Positions 52,128-62,700 of a stretch of DNA of 64,000 bases are shown here, in pieces. The number at the start of each line of letters is the position of its first letter. The first letter of the stretch is position 1. The notes under the pieces were generated by a model. It saw only the letters and a list, made by a program, of their open reading frames with translations, was not told where the DNA came from and made no database searches. The stretch covers positions 1,570,501 to 1,634,500 of the forward strand of contig NZ_CP137555.1 of the NCBI RefSeq assembly GCF_033723955.1, given 5' to 3'. The translations under genes were made by a program, and so were the position numbers. The DNA comes from Microbulbifer pacificus. Lineage in GTDB: Bacteria; Pseudomonadota; Gammaproteobacteria; Pseudomonadales; Cellvibrionaceae.

Positions 52128-54041
52128 ATGAATAAGTCCCGAGGACCCCAGAGTTCCTTTGCGCCGGTGATGCCACAACTGTCTCGCCGGCGCTTTGTCA
52201 CCGGCATGGCCGCCGGCGCAGCAATGCTGGGCATGCCGGTAGGCGCCAGTGCTGCAGCACCGCGCGTTAGTGCCGCACCGCAGACCCTGCGCGGCAACCA
52301 GTTCGACCTGCACGTGAATTACCTTCCGGTGAACTTCACCGGCCGCGAGCGCACGGCGGTGGCTACCAACGGCTCGGTGCCAGGACCGATCCTGCGCTGG
52401 AAGGAAGGCGACACCGTCACCCTGAATGTCACCAACCACCTGGCCCACGACACCTCTATCCACTGGCACGGCATCATCCTGCCGACAGGTATGGACGGCG
52501 TGCCCGGGCTCAGCTTCAACGGCATCCGCCCGGGAGAGACTTTCCGCTACCAGTTTGAGGTCAATCAGAGCGGCACCTACTGGTACCACAGCCACTCGGA
52601 CTTCCAAGAACAGATCGGCCACTACGGCGCCATCGTAATCGACCCCGCAGAGCCGGACCCTATCTCCTGCGATCGCGATTACGTGGTACTGCTCTCTGAC
52701 TGGAGCGACGACTCGCCCCAGGACATTTACGCCAAGTTGAAAAAAGAAGGCCATTACTTCAATCGCCGCCGCCGCACTGCCGGCGACCTGTGGCAGGAGA
52801 TCCGCCAGAAAGGCGTGGCCCAGACCTGGCGCGACCGCGAGATGTGGAACGAGATGCGCATGTCCGACCGCGACATTTCCGACGTCACCGGCTACACCTA
52901 CACCTACCTGATGAATGGCCAGACCCCGGACGCCAACTGGATGGCGCAATTCAAACGGGGCGAAAAAGTGCGCCTGCGCTTTATCAATGGCTCTGCCATG
53001 TCCATTTTCGATATCCGCATCCCCGGCCTGAAGATGACGGTGGTGGCGAGCGACGGCCAGAACATCGAGCCGGTGAGCGTGGATGAATTCCGCATCGGTG
53101 TTGCCGAGACCTACGACGTCATCGTCGAGCCGGCGGATGACCGCGCCTACACCCTGTTTGCCCAGACCATCGACCGCAGCGGCTTTGCCCGCGGCACCCT
53201 GACCCCGCACCCGGACCTGCGTGCGGAAGTGCCTGCCATGGATTACGCCCCGGTGCTCACCCACCGCGATATGGGCATGGACCACAGCGGCCACAACATG
53301 GGCGGTATGAGTGGCATGGACCACAGCGGCCACGATATGGGCGGTATGAGTGACATGGACCACAGCGGCCACGACATGGGCGGCACGGGTGGCGTGGATC
53401 ACAGCGGTCACGATATGGGCAACATGGGCGGCATGGACCATAGCCAGCATGCCGGCCACAAAATTCCCGGAAAAACGACCGGACTCGGCCGCGCCGGCTA
53501 TGGCAGCAACGCCCCGGTGCGACATTACGCCAGCGAGTATGGACCCGGTGTCGATATGCGCGCGGAAATGCCCGCCAACGGCCTGCACGATCCGGGCATT
53601 GGACTGCGTGATCACCAGACGCGCTACGGTCGCCGTGTACTCACCTATGCAGATATCCGCAATCTCACTCCCACCATCGACCGGCGCGAACCGGAGCGGG
53701 AAATCCAGCTGCACCTTACCGGCAACATGGAGCGCTACATGTGGTCCATGGACGGCATCAAGTTCAGCGATGCCGAGCCCCTGATGCTGAAATACGGCGA
53801 GCGCGTGCGCGTCACCCTGGTCAACGACACCATGATGACCCACCCGATCCACCTGCACGGCATGTGGAGTGAACTGGAAACCGGTGACCCGCAGTACATC
53901 CCGCGCAAGCACACCATCCTGGTACAGCCCGGCTCCACCATCAGTTATCTGGTGACGGCGGATGCCTATGGCCGCTGGGCCTATCACTGTCACCTGCTGT
54001 ACCACATGCCCGGCATGTTCCGCGAAGTGCGCGTGGTTTGA
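52128..54041 (+). CDS. copA: CopA, multicopper oxidase for copper resistance
   Basis: 637 residues. Twin-arginine signal SRRRFVTGMAAGAAMLGM. Copper ligands of a multicopper oxidase: IHWHGI and YWYHSHSDFQEQ in domain 1, HPIHLHGMW and WAYHCHLLYHMPGMF in the last domain. A Met/His-rich insert near residues 384-443 holds four 13-residue repeats (MDHSGHxMGGMSG type). This is the PcoA/CopA family, about the usual length of 600. It oxidises Cu(I) in the periplasm. The ATG at 52128 follows the DUF411 gene by seven bases. Confidence 0.96.
   Translation: MNKSRGPQSSFAPVMPQLSRRRFVTGMAAGAAMLGMPVGASAAAPRVSAAPQTLRGNQFDLHVNYLPVNFTGRERTAVATNGSVPGPILRWKEGDTVTLNVTNHLAHDTSIHWHGIILPTGMDGVPGLSFNGIRPGETFRYQFEVNQSGTYWYHSHSDFQEQIGHYGAIVIDPAEPDPISCDRDYVVLLSDWSDDSPQDIYAKLKKEGHYFNRRRRTAGDLWQEIRQKGVAQTWRDREMWNEMRMSDRDISDVTGYTYTYLMNGQTPDANWMAQFKRGEKVRLRFINGSAMSIFDIRIPGLKMTVVASDGQNIEPVSVDEFRIGVAETYDVIVEPADDRAYTLFAQTIDRSGFARGTLTPHPDLRAEVPAMDYAPVLTHRDMGMDHSGHNMGGMSGMDHSGHDMGGMSDMDHSGHDMGGTGGVDHSGHDMGNMGGMDHSQHAGHKIPGKTTGLGRAGYGSNAPVRHYASEYGPGVDMRAEMPANGLHDPGIGLRDHQTRYGRRVLTYADIRNLTPTIDRREPEREIQLHLTGNMERYMWSMDGIKFSDAEPLMLKYGERVRVTLVNDTMMTHPIHLHGMWSELETGDPQYIPRKHTILVQPGSTISYLVTADAYGRWAYHCHLLYHMPGMFREVRVV
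53277..53456 (+). repeat. 39-base tandem repeats in copA
   Basis: Four complete 39-base units (53277, 53316, 53355, 53394) and a partial fifth, each coding for a 13-residue Met/His copper-binding block with core MDHSGHDMGG. The same unit length occurs in copB. Confidence 0.9.
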
Positions 54042-54051
54042 GGAGTTGAAC

Positions 54052-55008
54052 ATGAAACAGAAATTACTCTACTGCGCCATGCTGCTGCCGATACTGGCGA
54101 CCCCGCTGACCTTTGCCCAGGAACACGAAGAACATCCTGAAGAACACCAGGAGGATCAACAGGGCGAGCAGATGGACCATAGCGGCCACGACATGTCTGG
54201 CATGGGCGAGATGGATCACAGTGGCCACGACATGTCCGGCACGGGGGAGATGGATCATAGCGGCCACGACATGTCCGGCACGGGCGAGATGGATCACAGC
54301 GGCCACGATATGTCCGGCATGTATGGAATGGACCACAGCCTGCACAACGCGCCCAACCAGCCCGACCACGTGATGGATCACGAGGTACTGCTGACCAAGG
54401 TCACCATCGACCAACTGGAAGCGCGCGAGCATGAAGGCAGTGCGCTCAAGGGCAACCTGTGGTTTGGCAGCGACTTCAACAAGCTGTGGCTGAAGACCGA
54501 AGTCGAGCGTGAGGACGGTGAGACGAGCAACTCGGAACTGCAGGCACTCTACAGCCGCGCCGTTGCTCCCTACTGGGATTTAAAGGTGGGGGTACGCCAC
54601 GATTTCATACTGGAATACGGCGACAGCAAGAACTGGGCGGCCATCGGCTTCAACGGCCTTGCGCCCTATTTCTTCGAAGTGGATTCGACGCTGTTTCTCG
54701 GTGAAGACGGTGACAGTGCCCTGCGCCTGGAAGCGGAGTACGAACTGCTGTTCACCCAGCAGTGGATCCTGAGCCCGGAAATTGAAATGAATTTCTACGG
54801 CCAGAACGATCGCGACACCCACACCGGTTCCGGGCTATCCGATATCGAAGCCGGCCTGCGGTTGCGCTACGAGTTCACCCCGCAGTTTGCACCTTATGTC
54901 GGTGTCCACTACGAAAAGAAATTCGGCAACACCGCCGACTTCCTGCGTGACGCGGGGGAGTCCAGCGGCGAGACCACCTGGGTGATCGGATTGCACGCCT
55001 GGTTCTGA
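54052..55008 (+). CDS. copB: CopB, outer-membrane copper-resistance protein
   Basis: 318 residues from the ATG at 54052 (GAGGAG upstream, 10 bases after copA). Signal peptide LLYCAMLLPILATPLTFA, an acidic His-rich stretch, four MDHSGHDMSG-type repeats, then the PcoB/CopB beta-barrel with LKGNLWFGSDFNKLWLKTEVE, LYSRAVAPYWDLKVGVRHDF and a terminal WVIGLHAWF ending in Phe. It partners CopA in copper sequestration at the outer membrane. Confidence 0.94.
   Translation: MKQKLLYCAMLLPILATPLTFAQEHEEHPEEHQEDQQGEQMDHSGHDMSGMGEMDHSGHDMSGTGEMDHSGHDMSGTGEMDHSGHDMSGMYGMDHSLHNAPNQPDHVMDHEVLLTKVTIDQLEAREHEGSALKGNLWFGSDFNKLWLKTEVEREDGETSNSELQALYSRAVAPYWDLKVGVRHDFILEYGDSKNWAAIGFNGLAPYFFEVDSTLFLGEDGDSALRLEAEYELLFTQQWILSPEIEMNFYGQNDRDTHTGSGLSDIEAGLRLRYEFTPQFAPYVGVHYEKKFGNTADFLRDAGESSGETTWVIGLHAWF
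54172..54345 (+). repeat. 39-base tandem repeats in copB
   Basis: Four 39-base units (54172, 54211, 54250, 54289) plus a partial fifth, coding for MDHSGHDMSGxGE-type blocks. Same period and core as in copA 720 bases upstream. Confidence 0.9.
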
Positions 55009-55063
55009 GTCATGATGGAGTCCGCCGCAAGGCGGACTCCTCGGATCGCTGGTAAATGTTCCG

Positions 55064-56101
55064 CTAACGCTGGGATACCAGTGCAAAACCCTCGGTAACG
55101 GTACCCAGTGCATCCGAGGCCATGAAGGCCCTTGCCTGCTTATTTCCCTTCAATTGCGTATCAAGAAAGGCCAGGCTGACGGCATTGGCCATCATCAGCG
55201 CATCCGACTGCGGTGCCACCTCCCGCTCCAGCCGACAAATCAAATTACCGAAATAATGGTCGGTCCCCTCGGTCAACAGCAGACTGTTCAAACCTTTTAC
55301 CCCGCGCTCGTAACTCATCGCGTGCAGTCGCCAGTCACGGAAAAAGCGCGCTTCCACATCCCAGGTACCCGTGGTTACTAGCTGCGGAACTTTCATGTTT
55401 TGCCAGCTCTGCTGATCCACCATATCGAACATGGGCCCAGGCGGGCTGAAGGCCACCACCGCCTGTATACGCGTATCCAGGTCTCGTAGGCGCGTGTCTG
55501 TTCCGGGAACCGCAGCGTCGGCACCGCCGAGCATCTGCGCGGTAAATGCCCCAAAGCTGTGGCCGGCAGAGGCCACCCGGTTGCGATCAATACGCCGGTC
55601 CAATTCTGCAGATTGAGCCGCAAGGGAATCGAGGCCGTCGAGAATATTGATCAGATCCCGGGGGCGCTGCTGCATCACCCCATCCTTGCCATAGCGGGTC
55701 ATCGCCACAATTCCATTCAGCAGGCCGCCAGCATCCATATGATCGGGGGCCAGTACGACATAGCCGTGGCTGACCCAGTGGAGAATGATGCGGTCGTAGG
55801 CGCGCCGATTGGAAAAATTACCGTGGGAAAACACCACCAACGGAAAACTGCCCTCGGTTGCGGGATAGAAAGCCGTCAGGGTCAAAGGCCCGTCCCCGGT
55901 GGAGAGTGTCATTTCCGGAATAACCTTCGCCTCATGGGGCCCGGGGGCGAAACCATAGATGGCCGATACATCCGCATCTTTCGGCATCAACTTGGCCTCT
56001 GGCAACGTCAGGGGAGCAGGTTTGAACGCCGAAATATAAAGCAACCAGCCGCCGACGAGCAGCACAACAACCGCCAGGGTAAATCGTTTGAGCATTCTCA
56101 T
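55064..56101 (-). CDS. Alpha/beta hydrolase (dienelactone/PAF-acetylhydrolase-like)
   Basis: 345 residues; the ATG at 56101 overlaps the TGA of the gene upstream. One N-terminal membrane helix (FTLAVVVLLVGGWLLYISAF), then an alpha/beta hydrolase with FPLVVFSHGNFSNRRAYD, nucleophile Ser in ASAGHSFGAFTAQML, an Asp region near TTGTWDVEARFF and His in TEGTDHYFGN. Membrane-anchored, probably periplasmic esterase or lipase; the substrate is unknown. Encoded together with a second hydrolase and downstream of an AraC regulator. Confidence 0.88.
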   Translation of the reverse strand: MRMLKRFTLAVVVLLVGGWLLYISAFKPAPLTLPEAKLMPKDADVSAIYGFAPGPHEAKVIPEMTLSTGDGPLTLTAFYPATEGSFPLVVFSHGNFSNRRAYDRIILHWVSHGYVVLAPDHMDAGGLLNGIVAMTRYGKDGVMQQRPRDLINILDGLDSLAAQSAELDRRIDRNRVASAGHSFGAFTAQMLGGADAAVPGTDTRLRDLDTRIQAVVAFSPPGPMFDMVDQQSWQNMKVPQLVTTGTWDVEARFFRDWRLHAMSYERGVKGLNSLLLTEGTDHYFGNLICRLEREVAPQSDALMMANAVSLAFLDTQLKGNKQARAFMASDALGTVTEGFALVSQR

Positions 56102-57051
56102 TCACCACCTTCCTGGTCAATAAATGCCAGCAAATCCTGGATAGGAGAGTCCATTCCTTCAGCGGGTAACAGGTGGCCGGCACCCTGGTAAATTCGCAGC
56201 ATCACCGGATTGCCGTCGTGTTCAATCAGTGTTTTGAATCGCTGTGCCTGGGCCACCGGCAGCTGCGGATTCTTCTCTCCCCACATCACCAACGTCGGCA
56301 CCTGGATTTCCGCCAGCACGGCTTCCGTATCGGGCGACTTGAAATCCTGCATCCGCCCGATAATCCCGCGCCGGATGTCGAGATTTCTGAACGTCTGGAT
56401 AAACCCTGATTTAAACGCATCACTCGCCTGATTGTCCGCAGTCAGCCAGTCGACAAACCGGTTCAGGGACCAGTCCGGCAGATACCTGAGAACCCAGTAA
56501 GCCCCGTCCGGCAGTCCACTGCTGTCCGCCTTATCGTGACCTTCGAGCCCACCGGAATTCACCAGCACGAGTTTTTCGACCCGCTGCGGGTATTCGGCGG
56601 CAAAGTTGAACATGGTCGCACCGCCCATGGATGCGCCGACCAAGATAGCCCTGTCGATGCCCTGATGATCCATGAAGGCCTGCAGTGCATTCACCGTGCT
56701 CTGCAGGGAATAGTCACCATCCTCCGCCAGTGACGACAGGCCATGGCCGGGCACATCAAAGCGATAAACCGGTCGGTTGCGAGCCAATTCTTCCGCCCAG
56801 TCGTCCCACATGCCCATATGGAAAAACATCGCGTGCAGCAGAATGACCGGCGTTTTGCCCTCACGATCGAGGCCATTGGCACGGTAGGCAATTTCCGCCG
56901 GCCCGATATTCAGGTAGGAAACCCCTTGGGAAAACTCGGTATCACGCAATTGGTGATCCCGGTATACGAAGCCACCATACAGCACAAACAATAGCGACAA
57001 TGCCAATACCGCCCCCAGAAAACGGACCGTCCATTTCCAGACAAACGCCAT
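56098..57051 (-). CDS. Alpha/beta hydrolase, membrane-anchored
   Basis: 317 residues from the second of two ATGs (57054, 57051), better spaced from AGGAGG. N-terminal membrane helix (FLGAVLALSLLFVLYGGFVY), then the classical fold: PVILLHAMFFHMGMWDDWA with the oxyanion region, nucleophile Ser in ILVGASMGGATMFNFA, Asp in TLVMWGEKNPQLP and His near GAGHLLPAEGMD. Esterase-type serine hydrolase of unknown substrate; pairs with the next gene by an ATGA overlap. Confidence 0.9.
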   Translation of the reverse strand: MAFVWKWTVRFLGAVLALSLLFVLYGGFVYRDHQLRDTEFSQGVSYLNIGPAEIAYRANGLDREGKTPVILLHAMFFHMGMWDDWAEELARNRPVYRFDVPGHGLSSLAEDGDYSLQSTVNALQAFMDHQGIDRAILVGASMGGATMFNFAAEYPQRVEKLVLVNSGGLEGHDKADSSGLPDGAYWVLRYLPDWSLNRFVDWLTADNQASDAFKSGFIQTFRNLDIRRGIIGRMQDFKSPDTEAVLAEIQVPTLVMWGEKNPQLPVAQAQRFKTLIEHDGNPVMLRIYQGAGHLLPAEGMDSPIQDLLAFIDQEGGE

Positions 57052-57238
57052 CATGCCTCCTCGCTTCCCCAGTTATTGTTTTACAACGCCAACCCGAAAA
57101 GATCGCGCCATACAGCGACTCAATCCAGAGGAAATGATCAGTAAAAATGGCTTTTATCAATTTTCGCGGTGCAAAAAACCAGCTCCACCAAAACAGGGGG
57201 CCAGATCTGGAAAGCACAACAGACTTTGCGCCAGGGCG

Positions 57239-58399
57239 TCATTCCTCCGCGCTGGGCCGCTGACGCGCCCGCTGATAGTGACGCGGACTCACCCCCACGA
57301 TCTGGGTGAACTTGCGGGAAAAATACAGCGGGTCGTCATAGCCCACCACGTGCGCCACTGCCTGCACACTCGCATTGTCTTGTGCGAGCGCATGGCAGGC
57401 GTCAGACATTCTGCGCTCGTCTCGCCACTGCAAAATACTGCGCCCGGTATAGGCCTTGAATAATTTCGACAGGCGCGCGCGCGACAGGCCGGATGCACTG
57501 GCCACGTCCTCAATAGTGAAATCCTCATACAGGTGGTCACTGATAAAACTCAGCGCTGTTTTCACTCGGCTATCCAGAATTGCACCACCTGAACGATGTG
57601 CATATTGAAAACTCCACAGGAAAATCTGCTCCACCAGGTTTTCAACGATGGCCTGGGAGAGATCCTCGGTCGGCGACTCCAACTCAAACATCTGCTGGAA
57701 TATGTGTTTGATTCGCTGAATTTCCCCGACGGGGACGCGCTGGTGATAGATATACGGCCCCAGCTCCGACCAGTTCAGCCGGTTCATCACCGCCTCTGGG
57801 GGTTTGCTGTAAAACCAATAAGATTCCCACAGCGCATCCTCGTGATGCCGGCGAAATTCATACAGAGCGCCCGGGGCGAGAAGCAGCATATCCCCCGGAC
57901 TGGAAACAAACGTCTGGCGGATACAATTGAACTCACCACTACCTTCCGTGGTAAACATCAGGCACCAGCTGCTGCTACTGCCCAGTGGCCGACTGACCTG
58001 AATATCTCCGAGTTCGCCCCGCTTGCGGCGGCTGGCTCCAAAAATGGTGAGGGATTCAAAGTAGTTGTCCACCAGCTGATGGGTAGCCAGGAACTCATTA
58101 AGAAAGGTCACCACCTGCAACGGGGCCAGGGTAACTTCCGGCATGAATTTGCTGCGCCAGCGCTCGATAAAGCTGTGGGCATTCGGCTGCGTGAGAAACA
58201 GTTCCCGCAAACGCGCCCCGGACCACCCCGGCAGCAGGCCTGGGGCAATATCACTGATCCGCCGGCTCAGATATGCCAAGGAGGCTGCCACCGCCTGCTC
58301 AGGAACCTGCTGACCAGATAGTATCCTCCATAGTGTGGCGGCCTGTAGAACAGAATCCGATATACCAGCCATACTCACGCCCGTCCACGCACTGCACAT
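57239..58399 (-). CDS. AraC-family transcription regulator
   Basis: 386 residues from the ATG at 58399; an ATG at 58372 is an equally good start. C-terminal AraC HTH pair (FTIEDVASASGLSRARLSKLFKAYTGRS ... VQAVAHVVGYDDPLYFSRKFTQIVGVSPRHYQRAR); the middle holds an AraC-binding cupin-like domain with FVSSPGDMLLLAPGALYEFRRH. The HTH and effector layout resembles AraC/XylS sugar or lipid regulators. It lies 188 bases upstream of two hydrolase genes on the same strand and is their likely regulator. Confidence 0.92.
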   Translation of the reverse strand: MCSAWTGVSMAGISDSVLQAATLWRILSGQQVPEQAVAASLAYLSRRISDIAPGLLPGWSGARLRELFLTQPNAHSFIERWRSKFMPEVTLAPLQVVTFLNEFLATHQLVDNYFESLTIFGASRRKRGELGDIQVSRPLGSSSSWCLMFTTEGSGEFNCIRQTFVSSPGDMLLLAPGALYEFRRHHEDALWESYWFYSKPPEAVMNRLNWSELGPYIYHQRVPVGEIQRIKHIFQQMFELESPTEDLSQAIVENLVEQIFLWSFQYAHRSGGAILDSRVKTALSFISDHLYEDFTIEDVASASGLSRARLSKLFKAYTGRSILQWRDERRMSDACHALAQDNASVQAVAHVVGYDDPLYFSRKFTQIVGVSPRHYQRARQRPSAEE

Positions 58400-58653
58400 A
58401 TACCCTCAAATTTTCTACTTCTGACACTCTTTGGTGTGCAGACACAAATCTTCGCTCCTAACTGACCATTCTCCCTACAACAATACAATTGTCCATATAT
58501 AAACAGATTCGTCTATTCCTATCCTCGCCGCTCCCCCCATAAACTGCACGACACACCGTCACCTGCGGGAGAGTGCGCATCAGTAGTGAACTGAAGCCTG
58601 TCCCCGTACTCTAGGTCTTGGCCATCTGTACACATAACCCATGGATATCACAC

Positions 58654-59730
58654 ATGAAACTGACCGGTAGTTTCCGTTTCCCATCACTCCTGCTGCTCAT
58701 CGCCGCGGCCGCCGGCTTTGCTGGATGTACTGACTCCAAGAGTGACGCGAGCGAGGCGGAGCGCCAGTGGCCAGTAAAAGTCGCCACGGTAGCCAGTAAC
58801 GGCAACAGCGGGCTGCGCCACTTTGCCGGGCAGGTAAAGGCCGTGCAGGCACTGGATATGTCGTTTCAGGTGGGTGGCCAGCTGGACACACTCCCATTGA
58901 AAGAAGGTGAAGTAGTTCAGAAGGGCAAGATCATTGCTGCGCTGGATGATCGCGATTACCGCAGGCAGGTAAAAGAAGCGCAGGTAAGGTTGGAACTTCT
59001 ACAGAAAACCCTTGAGCGCCAGCGCTCTCTCGCCGAGCGCAAAATCATTTCCGTACAGGCACTGGACGAGACCGAGAGCAATTACAACCTGGCCAAGGTC
59101 GCACTCGAGAATGCCGAGCAGCGACTCGCCTACGCAACGCTGCGCGCGCCCTTCGATGCCATTGTGACCAAGAGGCTCGTGGAAAATCACACCAATGTGC
59201 AGACCGGCCAGGGCATTGTCCGCCTGCAGGATATTTCCGAAGTGCGAATACAGGTATCGGTATCAGAAAAACTGCTGGCCACCGTAGACCGGTCGCAGGT
59301 GGATGCCATTACCGCGACTTTCGAGTTCCTACCGGGCAAAGAATTTCCCCTCGAATACCGCGAGCTACAGGCGGAAGCCAATGAAGTCACGCAAACCTAT
59401 GTGGTCGAGCTGGGTATGCCGCGTCCCGAGCAGGTACAGATACTCCCGGGAATGACCGCACGGGTTAACCTGAAATTCAATACCGCCAAGAGCGCCATGC
59501 GCATCCCACTCTCCGCGGTACAGACCGCTGCCGACGGCACCGCTTTCGTGTGGGTGATCAATGACGAACAGCGGGTCAACCGGACACCGGTAGAGCTGGG
59601 ACGCACCGACGGTGAACAGGTACAGGTAACCTCGGGCCTGGAGCCCGCAATGAACCTTGTCGCCGCTGGTGGTCAGCACCTGTATGAAGGCGCTCAAGTG
59701 CGTAATTACGCAAAGCAGACCGGCATCTGA
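58654..59730 (+). CDS. RND efflux periplasmic adaptor lipoprotein
   Basis: 358 residues from the ATG at 58654. Lipobox FAGC (signal LLLLIAAAAGFAGC). MFP layout: barrel-sandwich strands ALDMSFQVGGQLDTLPLKEGEVVQKGKIIAALDDRDY, a helical hairpin about residues 115-150, second lipoyl half YATLRAPFDAIVTKRLVENHTNVQTGQGIVRL, then beta-barrel and membrane-proximal domains. It couples the inner-membrane RND pump encoded 32 bases downstream to an outer-membrane channel, which is not in this window. Confidence 0.94.
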   Translation: MKLTGSFRFPSLLLLIAAAAGFAGCTDSKSDASEAERQWPVKVATVASNGNSGLRHFAGQVKAVQALDMSFQVGGQLDTLPLKEGEVVQKGKIIAALDDRDYRRQVKEAQVRLELLQKTLERQRSLAERKIISVQALDETESNYNLAKVALENAEQRLAYATLRAPFDAIVTKRLVENHTNVQTGQGIVRLQDISEVRIQVSVSEKLLATVDRSQVDAITATFEFLPGKEFPLEYRELQAEANEVTQTYVVELGMPRPEQVQILPGMTARVNLKFNTAKSAMRIPLSAVQTAADGTAFVWVINDEQRVNRTPVELGRTDGEQVQVTSGLEPAMNLVAAGGQHLYEGAQVRNYAKQTGI

Positions 59731-59762
59731 ACCGCAGGCAGTGAAGTATTCGGAGAACACTC

Positions 59763-62700
59763 GTGAAAATATCTGATTTGTTCATTGACCGGCCTGTGTA
59801 CAGCTGGACCTTGATTCTGATTTTCTTGCTCGGTGGACTCTGGGGGCTGTTGGACATCGGCCGCCTGGAGGATCCGGCATTTACCATCAAGCAGGCTCGC
59901 GTATTCACTTCCTACCCTGGCGCCAGCGCACGTCAGGTAGAAGAGGAAGTCACAGAGAAACTCGAAATTGCCATACAGCAGATGGCGCAGCTAAAGCGCA
60001 TTACTTCCACGTCCCGCACCGGGCTTTCGGAAATCAATATCGAGATCAAGGACGAGTACCTTTCAGAAGAACTTCCGCAGATCTGGGATGAACTGCGCCG
60101 CAAGGTGAACGATGCCCAATCCTCGCTTCCCAAAGGTGCGCAACCTTCGGTGGTCAATGACGATTTTGGCGATGTGTACGGCATTTACTATGCGATGACC
60201 GGCGAGAGTTTCTCGCCATCGGAAATGCGCGAGATCTCCAAGGTGGTACGCCGAGAATTGCTTACCGTAAAGGGCGTTGCCCGTGTATCGCACTCAGGGA
60301 TCATCGATGAGGTCGCCTACCTGGATGTGGACGAATCCCGTCTCGCACAACTCGGTTTTTCCCTCGACGATTTTTCCCAGGTAATCAATTCGGAAATCAG
60401 TACCGAACAATCGGGAGAAGTAGGCAACCGGGATCTGCGCACGCGCATTACCGTCAACCGCCCGGCCACTGACCTAGATTCAGTACGCAATATCCTGTTT
60501 GGTGTGCCCGGTTCCACCGCGATGTTGACAGTCCAGGACGTGGCCGAAGTTTCCCTCGCCTACGACGAGAGCCCGGGTTTCATCGCCCGTTTCAATGGCA
60601 AGCCCGCAATCCTGATCGGCGTTGCCGGCAACCAGAACACGAATATTGTCGACGTCGGCAAAGCGGTGGAAGCAAAACTTGCACAGTTGAAGCAGGGATT
60701 ACCGCTCGGTGTCGAGCTGCACCCGATCTACGAACAGCACCACGTGGTGGAGCAGAGTGTCGACGGATTCCTGTTCAACCTGCTGTCGTCTGTCGCCATC
60801 GTGATTCTGGTGCTGTGTGTTTTCATGGGCTGGCGTGCCGGTGTGGTGGTCGGCGCGGTGCTGGGCCTGACGGTGATGGGCACACTGTTGTTCATGAATA
60901 TGTTCGGGATCAGCCTGCAGCGGATTTCCCTTGGTGCCCTGATCATCGCCATGGGCATGCTGGTGGATAACGCCATCGTGGTGGCCGAGGGTATGCTGAT
61001 CGGTGTTCAGAAAAACGAACAGCCCAAGAGTGCGGCCAACCGAGTTGTACGCCAGACTTTCTGGCCATTACTGGGTGCGACGATCATCGGCATCATGGCC
61101 TTTTCCGGCATCGGCCTGTCCCCGGACACTACCGGCGAATTCCTGTTTTCCCTGTTCGCGGTGATCGGTATTTCCCTGCTACTGAGCTGGGTGCTGGCGG
61201 TTACCGTAACCCCGTTTGTCGGCAATCACCTGTTCAAGCCCGGCAGGATCGCCGGATCGGATGACATGTACGATGGCAAGCTCTACCGTATGTATGCACG
61301 AGTACTCTCACAGGCACTGAATCACCGCAGAATTACGGTGGCGCTACTGATGGCGGTGACCGTTATCAGTTACATGTCCTTCGGACTGGTGAAACAGGCG
61401 TTTTTCCCCAGCTCCAACACACCAATGTTTTTTGTGAACTACCACATGCCCCAGGGCAGTGATATCAACCGCACGGACAAGGCCCTGCAGCAGGCCGTGG
61501 AGTACATGGAGTCCCAAGAGGAAGTTTCCTGGGTCACATCCGTCGCCGGGCGCGGTGCCGACCGATTTATGCTGACCTACGCACCGGGCGCGCCCAACGC
61601 TGCCTATGGTCAGCTGATCGTGCGAACCCACGACCGCGAACAGATTCCGGCACTGATCGAGCGGGCAAAACAGGCATTGCGGGAAAAACACCCGGAAGCC
61701 CTGGTTACCTTCAAACAGATGGCTTTCGGCCCCGGGAACGCGCCGGACGTCGAGGTGCGCATCTCCGGGCCGGACCACACCGTACTGCGCGCAATGGCCG
61801 AGCAGCTGCAACAGATATTCCGCGAAAAAGGCCTGGATAACGTCAGCCACGACTGGCGCGAGCGGGAGCCAGTGATCCGCGCGCACATCAATGACGAGCG
61901 CGCGCGGGTCGCCGGTGTGACCAGCGCCGATGTCAGCCGCGCGGTCCAGTTCGCCACTTCCGGTTACCGACTCGGCAATATCGAGAGCGGTGACCGCATC
62001 ATTCCTGTTATCGCACGCTTGCCCGAAAGCGACCGCAATCAGGTCGGCTCGCTGGAAGATCGTCTGGTGTGGAGCGCCAGCCAGCGCGACTATATTCCCG
62101 CGGGTCAGCTGGTGGAGAAATTCGAAACAACAGCGGAAGATGGCCTGATCAATCGTCGCAACCGCATCCCCACGATTACCGTCAGTGGCGATGTGACCGC
62201 CGGCGTCAATGCAATGAATGCCTCCGCGCACATACTCGATGGATATGAACACCTGCAGGTGCCTCCCGGTTACCGGGTAGAGATCGGCGGTATTTTTGAG
62301 AAATCATCAGAGTCCAAGGAAAACCTCGGCACACGCCTGCCGCTCAGTTTCCTGGTGATGATCCTGATTACCGTGCTGCTGTTTGGTACTGTCAAAGAAC
62401 CGGTAATCATCTGGCTGGTGGTGCCCATGAGTCTGGTCGGCGTAGTGGTCGGGTTGCTTGTCAGCGGCCTGCCGTTTGGCTTTATGTCGCTACTCGGCGT
62501 GCTCAGCCTGTCAGGCATGCTGATCAAAAATGCCGTAGTGCTGGTGGATGAAATCGAAGTCCAGACCCACGCCGGCCTGCCGCGCCTGACCGCCATCCAG
62601 CAGGCCTGTGTCAGCCGTCTGCGTCCAGTTTTTCTTGCGGCAGTCACCACGATTCTGGGGATGTCTCCGCTGCTGTTCGACGCGTTCTTTGCAGATATGG

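Noticed and set aside
52035..54053. 672-codon open frame antisense to copA
   Set aside because: The repeated His/Val stretches are the reverse reading of the copA Met/His repeats; copA has full multicopper oxidase motifs.
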